From Bacillota bacterium (lineage in GTDB: Bacteria > Bacillota > Bacilli > Lactobacillales > Enterococcaceae), in contig JAEWFE010000096.1 in the NCBI GenBank assembly GCA_023389005.1, positions 1-9,833 on the forward strand: DNA of 9,833 bases. The letters are read 5' to 3'. The translations under genes were made by a program, and so were the position numbers. Positions 6,642-9,833 of the stretch are shown piece by piece (within the stretch, counting starts at the first letter, position 1; every line of letters begins with the position of its first letter). The notes beneath the pieces are model-generated. The model did not search any database. It was not told the DNA's origin and worked only from the letters and a program-made list of their open reading frames with translations.

Positions 6642-6669
6642 TTGTTTAAATTTATATATGTGCTATAAT
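6642..6669 (+). promoter_or_regulatory. Promoter of the ccpN-type gene
   Basis: TTGTTT (6642-6647), a 16-base spacer and TATAAT (6664-6669), with TG two bases upstream of the -10 (TGCTATAAT, an extended -10). RNA would begin near 6676, giving a leader of about 30 bases to the ATG at 6707. Confidence 0.7.
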
Positions 6670-6691
6670 ACAATTAATATGACACATATAT
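6654..6691. promoter_or_regulatory. Inverted repeat operator with two CcpN-like sites over the promoter
   Basis: ATATATGTG (6654-6662) and CACATATAT (6683-6691) are perfect 9-bp inverted arms around the -10 box and start point. Each arm lies within a match to the CcpN recognition sequence as I recall it from Bacillus subtilis, TRTGHYATAYW: TGTGCTATAAT on the plus strand at 6659-6669 (10 of 11) and TGTGTCATATT on the minus strand at 6686-6676 (11 of 11). The first overlaps the -10 box. This suggests that the encoded repressor binds its own promoter. Confidence 0.6.
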
Positions 6692-6706
6692 GGAAGAAGG
6701 GATTTT

Positions 6707-7336
6707 ATGGAACTGAGTCCTCGTCAGCAGCAAATTCTAGACATCGTGAAGGCCCAACAACCTTTAAGCGGCGAAAAAATTGCTGAAGAACTAGGCATTT
6801 CCCGAGCTACTTTGCGCAGTGACCTCTCCTTTTTAACTTTGGCAGGCATATTGCAAGCGGCTCCAAAAATTGGTTATACCTATGCTGGCAGTCAAATCGA
6901 ACCATTTTTATTTGATGAAACCTTTCATACAGCGATTTCTGAATTGATGGTTCCACCTTTATTGATTGAACAGAGCACACCCATTCGTGAGGCGATTACC
7001 AATCTATTTATGTATAATGTGCGCGCAATTTTTGTTGTCGATGAGCAAAAACTACTGATTGGCACATTAAATCAAAAAGACCTATTGCGTGGATCGCTCA
7101 CCACAAGCAATGACCAAACGCCGGTTGCTGTCTGCATGACGCGACTAGCTAATGTAGTTACTGTGACGCCTGAAATGAATATTTTAGAAGTCGCTCAACT
7201 CATGATTCAACACGACACTGAAGCACTGGCCGTTGTGGACCAAGAAAACAGTCGTAAAATCATTGGTAAAATAACAAAAAGTCGTATTTTAGCTTATATT
7301 GTCGAACAAGCCAAAGCGACAGAACTGAATCGATAA
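6707..7336 (+). CDS. ccpN: CcpN-type transcriptional repressor with CBS domains
   Basis: A 209-residue protein (B. subtilis CcpN has 212). Residues 1-60 form a DeoR-like helix-turn-helix (SPRQQQILDIVKAQQPLSGEKIAEELGISRATLRSDLSFL, split by the turn near 29-33). Two CBS domains follow: about 80-130 (ELMVPPLLI to LNQKDLLRG) and about 143-203 (CMTRLANVV to KSRILAYIVE). CBS pairs bind adenine nucleotides, fitting the known model in which CcpN senses ATP/ADP and represses gluconeogenic genes such as gapB and pckA on sugars. The start has AGAAGGG about 5 bases upstream. The PPDK regulator follows after 21 bases, the same order as yqzB-yqfL in B. subtilis, where YqfL is reported to modulate CcpN. The two operator-like sites at its promoter suggest autoregulation. 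Confidence 0.9.
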   Translation: MELSPRQQQILDIVKAQQPLSGEKIAEELGISRATLRSDLSFLTLAGILQAAPKIGYTYAGSQIEPFLFDETFHTAISELMVPPLLIEQSTPIREAITNLFMYNVRAIFVVDEQKLLIGTLNQKDLLRGSLTTSNDQTPVAVCMTRLANVVTVTPEMNILEVAQLMIQHDTEALAVVDQENSRKIIGKITKSRILAYIVEQAKATELNR

Positions 7337-7357
7337 AGGAAAAGAGGAACAAAGCAC

Positions 7358-8158
7358 ATGACTAAAAAAGTAACCATCTACACTATTTCAGATTCAATCG
7401 GAGAAACCTCACAAAAGCTGATTTCTGCCGTATTAGCACAATATCCAGACCTTGAAGTTGCGAATAATTATCGTTTCCCATTTGTGAACAGTGAAGAACA
7501 TCTGCTATCTATCTTAAGAGATGCTGTTCATGATAAAGCGATTGTGGTCAGCACTTTAGTAAACGCAGAATTAGCCCAAGCTGCTCGTCATTTTGCACAA
7601 AGAACGAGTATTCCTTACATTGATTTGATGCACCCATTTTTTGAAGCCATCCATTCAAAAACGGGCATCGATCCTATCCAAAAACCAGGAACTGTCCACA
7701 CATTAAATAGCAACTACTTTAACCGTATCCGTGCCATTGAATTTGCAGTGAAATACGATGACGGCAAAGACCCACATGGATTTATCGATGCTGATGTCGT
7801 GCTTTTGGGGATTTCTAGAACAAGCAAAACACCTTTATCGATGTATTTAGCGAATAAAGCCATCAAAGCAGCCAACCTGCCATTAATACCTGAAGTGCCT
7901 GTCCCTGAAATCATTCATACGCTACCAAAAGAAAAAATGTTTGGCTTAACTTGTGCACCCGAAGCTTTGGTTAAAATCCGCCAAAATCGCCTGCAAGCAC
8001 TGGGCTTAAATCAAGATGCCAACTACTGTGATATTGACCGAATTAAAGCGGAAATCAAGTATGCCAACGACTTATTCGAAAAGCTTGGTATTCCAGTCCT
8101 TGATGTCACTGAAAAATCGATTGAGGAAACCGCCTTTACGATTATGGATCAACTATAA
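7358..8158 (+). CDS. Pyruvate, phosphate dikinase regulatory protein (kinase/phosphorylase, DUF299)
   Basis: A 266-residue protein of the PPDK/PEP synthase regulatory family (YqfL in B. subtilis, PpsR in E. coli). These enzymes switch their target off by ADP-dependent phosphorylation of an active-site Thr and on again by Pi-dependent dephosphorylation, so they control the pyruvate to PEP step. The N-terminal SDSIGETSQK (11-20), the block FNRIRAIEFAVKYDDG (121-136) and the P-loop-like GISRTSKTPLS (151-161) are family hallmarks. AGAGGAA lies 8 bases before the ATG, and the gene is almost certainly cotranscribed with ccpN. No PPDK or PEP synthase gene is in the window, so the target (PPDK is usual in Firmicutes) is inferred. 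A hairpin follows 11 bases after the stop. Confidence 0.9.
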   Translation: MTKKVTIYTISDSIGETSQKLISAVLAQYPDLEVANNYRFPFVNSEEHLLSILRDAVHDKAIVVSTLVNAELAQAARHFAQRTSIPYIDLMHPFFEAIHSKTGIDPIQKPGTVHTLNSNYFNRIRAIEFAVKYDDGKDPHGFIDADVVLLGISRTSKTPLSMYLANKAIKAANLPLIPEVPVPEIIHTLPKEKMFGLTCAPEALVKIRQNRLQALGLNQDANYCDIDRIKAEIKYANDLFEKLGIPVLDVTEKSIEETAFTIMDQL

Positions 8159-8159
8159 T
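8154..8159 (+). promoter_or_regulatory. Candidate -10 box for fbp overlapping the previous stop codon
   Basis: A perfect TATAAT overlaps the TAA of the PPDK regulator gene. No convincing -35 box or TG extension is present. If used, RNA would start near 8166, just before the hairpin at 8169. Confidence 0.3.
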
Positions 8160-8165
8160 TGATAA

Positions 8166-8218
8166 AAAAATAAAATCACAGCTTGCCTTTCACCTCAGCG
8201 AGCTGTGATTTTATTATT
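8166..8218 (+). terminator. Strong hairpin between the PPDK regulator and fbp: terminator or attenuator
   Basis: Bases 8169-8183 pair perfectly with 8201-8215 (15 bp, ATAAAATCACAGCT against its complement), and three more pairs extend the stem inward, leaving an 11-base loop. A-rich sequence precedes it and TTTTATTATT ends it. This is the form of a bidirectional terminator, but the GGAGG ribosome site of fbp starts 4 bases after the stem, so the hairpin may instead sit in the fbp leader. Confidence 0.75.
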
Positions 8219-8229
8219 GGAGGAATGTT

Positions 8230-9833
8230 ATGAAAAACCAAGCTATCTTAACTGAGCTAATCAACTTAGAAGCCATCTTAAACTTACCTAAAGGCACCGA
8301 ACTGTACTTAAGTGATATCCATGGCGAATTTGCGGCATTTGACTATATTTTGAGAAGTTGTGCGGGAAATTTAAAACTAAAAATCACTGAATGCTTTAAA
8401 GACCAACTCAATGACAGCGAGATTAACCAACTCACACTACTCATCGCCTATCCCGAAGAAGCTATTCAATATCCCCAACACTATCCATTTTATAACAAAG
8501 ACTACCAAGAGCGCGTCATCCGTCAGCTCATCACTTTGCTTGGTTTTGTCTCAACGAAGTATACGCGTTCCAAAGTGCGTAAAAAATTCCCAGAAGAATA
8601 CGCCTATATCTTAGAAGAATTTATCTATACCTATTTACAATACAGTGACCAAGCAAATTATTTTAAGAACATGATTCATTATTTAATTGAATTAGACGAG
8701 GCCCTTCCTTTTATATTAAAAGTGGCTCCTGTTATCCAAAATTTAATCATCGACCACATTCATATTGTAGGGGATATTTTTGACCGAGGAAAAGAGGCGG
8801 ATTTGGTCATGGAGCGGATTTGTCACTTACCTTCTGTGGATATTCAATGGGGAAATCATGATTTGTTATGGATGGGGGCTTATGCGGGTAATTCGACTTG
8901 TCTTTGCCATTTATTAAGGATTGCGACGCGTTATCAATACCTTTATGATATCGAAAAAGCTTATGGCATCAATTTGCGTCCCCTCTTTTTATTTGCGGAA
9001 AAGACTTATCACGCCAATCCTGCTTTTACCCCAAAAGGAAAGCTAGATGCTGATCAACTCATCTTAGAACAAGTCCATCAAGCGTTGAGCATCTTGCAGT
9101 TTAAGCTAGAAGGTCAAATTGCCCACCGCCGACCAGAACTTAAAATGAGCATGTATGATGTGTTATCTAAAATTGATTATGAAAATAACACGATAGACAT
9201 CAACGAACAGACTTACAAAATAGAAAATCCCTGCTTTCAAACAGTCAATCCTAAGCAACCTTTGCAATTAACTGAAGCAGAACAAGCAGTACTCGATAGC
9301 TTGATGTATTCTTTTCAACACTCCTTAAAAATGAAGAAACATATGGAATTTTTGATGAAGCACGGCAGCATGTATTTAATTTATAATCAACATCTACTCT
9401 ACCACGGCTGCATCCCCCTTGCACAATCAGGTGAGCTCATTAATTTTAACGTGGGCAATGATAGCTATCAAGGTGCGGCATTGCTAGACTTTTTTGAAAA
9501 ACACTTAAAGGAAAGCTTTCAAAATTTAGACAGCCATGAAGATTTTGCGACAGATTTAAGTTGGTATGCTTGGTGTGGGCCATTCTCACCGCTTTTTGGC
9601 AAGCATAAAATGACCACCTTCGAACGTTACTTCATTAAGGATAAGCAGACGCATCTTGAGCGCAAAAATGCGTATTATCGATATCGTGATTCTGAGAAAA
9701 TTTGTCAACTTATTTTGGAAGCATTTGGTTTAAATCCCGAATTTTCCAGAATTATTAACGGACATACGCCTGTTAAAACAACAAAAGGCGAATCTCCAGT
9801 CAGAGGAAACGGTCACTTATTCGTTATTGATGG
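8230..9833 (+). CDS. fbp: Fructose-1,6-bisphosphatase class III, C-terminus cut by window edge
   Basis: An open frame of 534 complete codons without a stop runs off the right edge; class III enzymes in Firmicutes are about 640-670 residues, so roughly 100-130 are missing. It hydrolyses fructose 1,6-bisphosphate to fructose 6-phosphate, the committed step of gluconeogenesis. It has the metallophosphoesterase-type ligands of this class: LSDIHGE (27-33), GDIFDRG (181-187), WGNHD (207-211) and NGHTPVK (510-516). This class is unrelated in sequence to the class I and II enzymes. GGAGG at 8219-8223 is 6 bases before the ATG. It follows ccpN and the PPDK regulator, both controlling the same metabolic direction, which supports a gluconeogenesis block, although a hairpin separates them. 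No CcpN-like site is seen directly before it. Confidence 0.93.
   Translation, partial: MKNQAILTELINLEAILNLPKGTELYLSDIHGEFAAFDYILRSCAGNLKLKITECFKDQLNDSEINQLTLLIAYPEEAIQYPQHYPFYNKDYQERVIRQLITLLGFVSTKYTRSKVRKKFPEEYAYILEEFIYTYLQYSDQANYFKNMIHYLIELDEALPFILKVAPVIQNLIIDHIHIVGDIFDRGKEADLVMERICHLPSVDIQWGNHDLLWMGAYAGNSTCLCHLLRIATRYQYLYDIEKAYGINLRPLFLFAEKTYHANPAFTPKGKLDADQLILEQVHQALSILQFKLEGQIAHRRPELKMSMYDVLSKIDYENNTIDINEQTYKIENPCFQTVNPKQPLQLTEAEQAVLDSLMYSFQHSLKMKKHMEFLMKHGSMYLIYNQHLLYHGCIPLAQSGELINFNVGNDSYQGAALLDFFEKHLKESFQNLDSHEDFATDLSWYAWCGPFSPLFGKHKMTTFERYFIKDKQTHLERKNAYYRYRDSEKICQLILEAFGLNPEFSRIINGHTPVKTTKGESPVRGNGHLFVID

Noticed and set aside
1..9833. Undescribed defence or mobile system, CRISPR array, insertion sequence, tRNA
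   Set aside because: No direct-repeat array, transposase, integrase, toxin-antitoxin pair or tRNA-like fold was seen. All substantial frames belong to known carbon metabolism families.

Overview
The window looks like chromosomal DNA of a low-GC Gram-positive bacterium of the order Lactobacillales, probably near Enterococcus, Vagococcus or Carnobacterium. This rests on AT-rich DNA, strong AGGAG-type ribosome sites, a CcpA-type cre site, a class III fructose-1,6-bisphosphatase and the gene pair ccpN / PPDK regulatory protein. The genus is an inference.

Left part, minus strand (positions 1-5413): the first 104 bases are the start of an NAD(P)H-dependent FMN reductase-like gene. A 391-base gap (105-495) follows; it contains no gene but holds a strongly structured element (about 229-490) ending in a terminator. 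Reading leftwards on the minus strand from the central promoter, an L-rhamnose catabolic cluster runs rhaB (rhamnulokinase), rhaA (rhamnose isomerase), rhaD (rhamnulose-1-phosphate aldolase) and fucO (lactaldehyde reductase). Together they would turn L-rhamnose into dihydroxyacetone phosphate plus lactaldehyde, and reduce the lactaldehyde to propanediol. Both rhaB and rhaD carry one in-frame nonsense codon each (TGA at codon 389, TAG at codon 164) while otherwise full length, so as read here the pathway is broken at two of its three core steps. rhaA, fucO and the regulator are intact.

Centre (5414-5557): a divergent control region lies between rhaB and an AraC-family regulator on the plus strand. 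It holds a perfect match to the cre consensus, a weak rhaB promoter (as expected if an activator is needed) and an extended -10 promoter for the regulator.

Right part, plus strand (6542-9833): a gluconeogenesis control block. A CcpN-type repressor (HTH plus two CBS domains) is followed by the PPDK regulatory kinase/phosphorylase, then a strong hairpin, then a class III fructose-1,6-bisphosphatase cut by the window edge. The ccpN promoter is covered by two facing matches to the known CcpN recognition sequence, suggesting that the repressor controls itself.

I see no mobile element, CRISPR array, tRNA or rRNA. The least explained item is the structured element at 229-490. Its G-U pairs favour an RNA made from the minus strand, and it has repeated segments that compete for the same partner.
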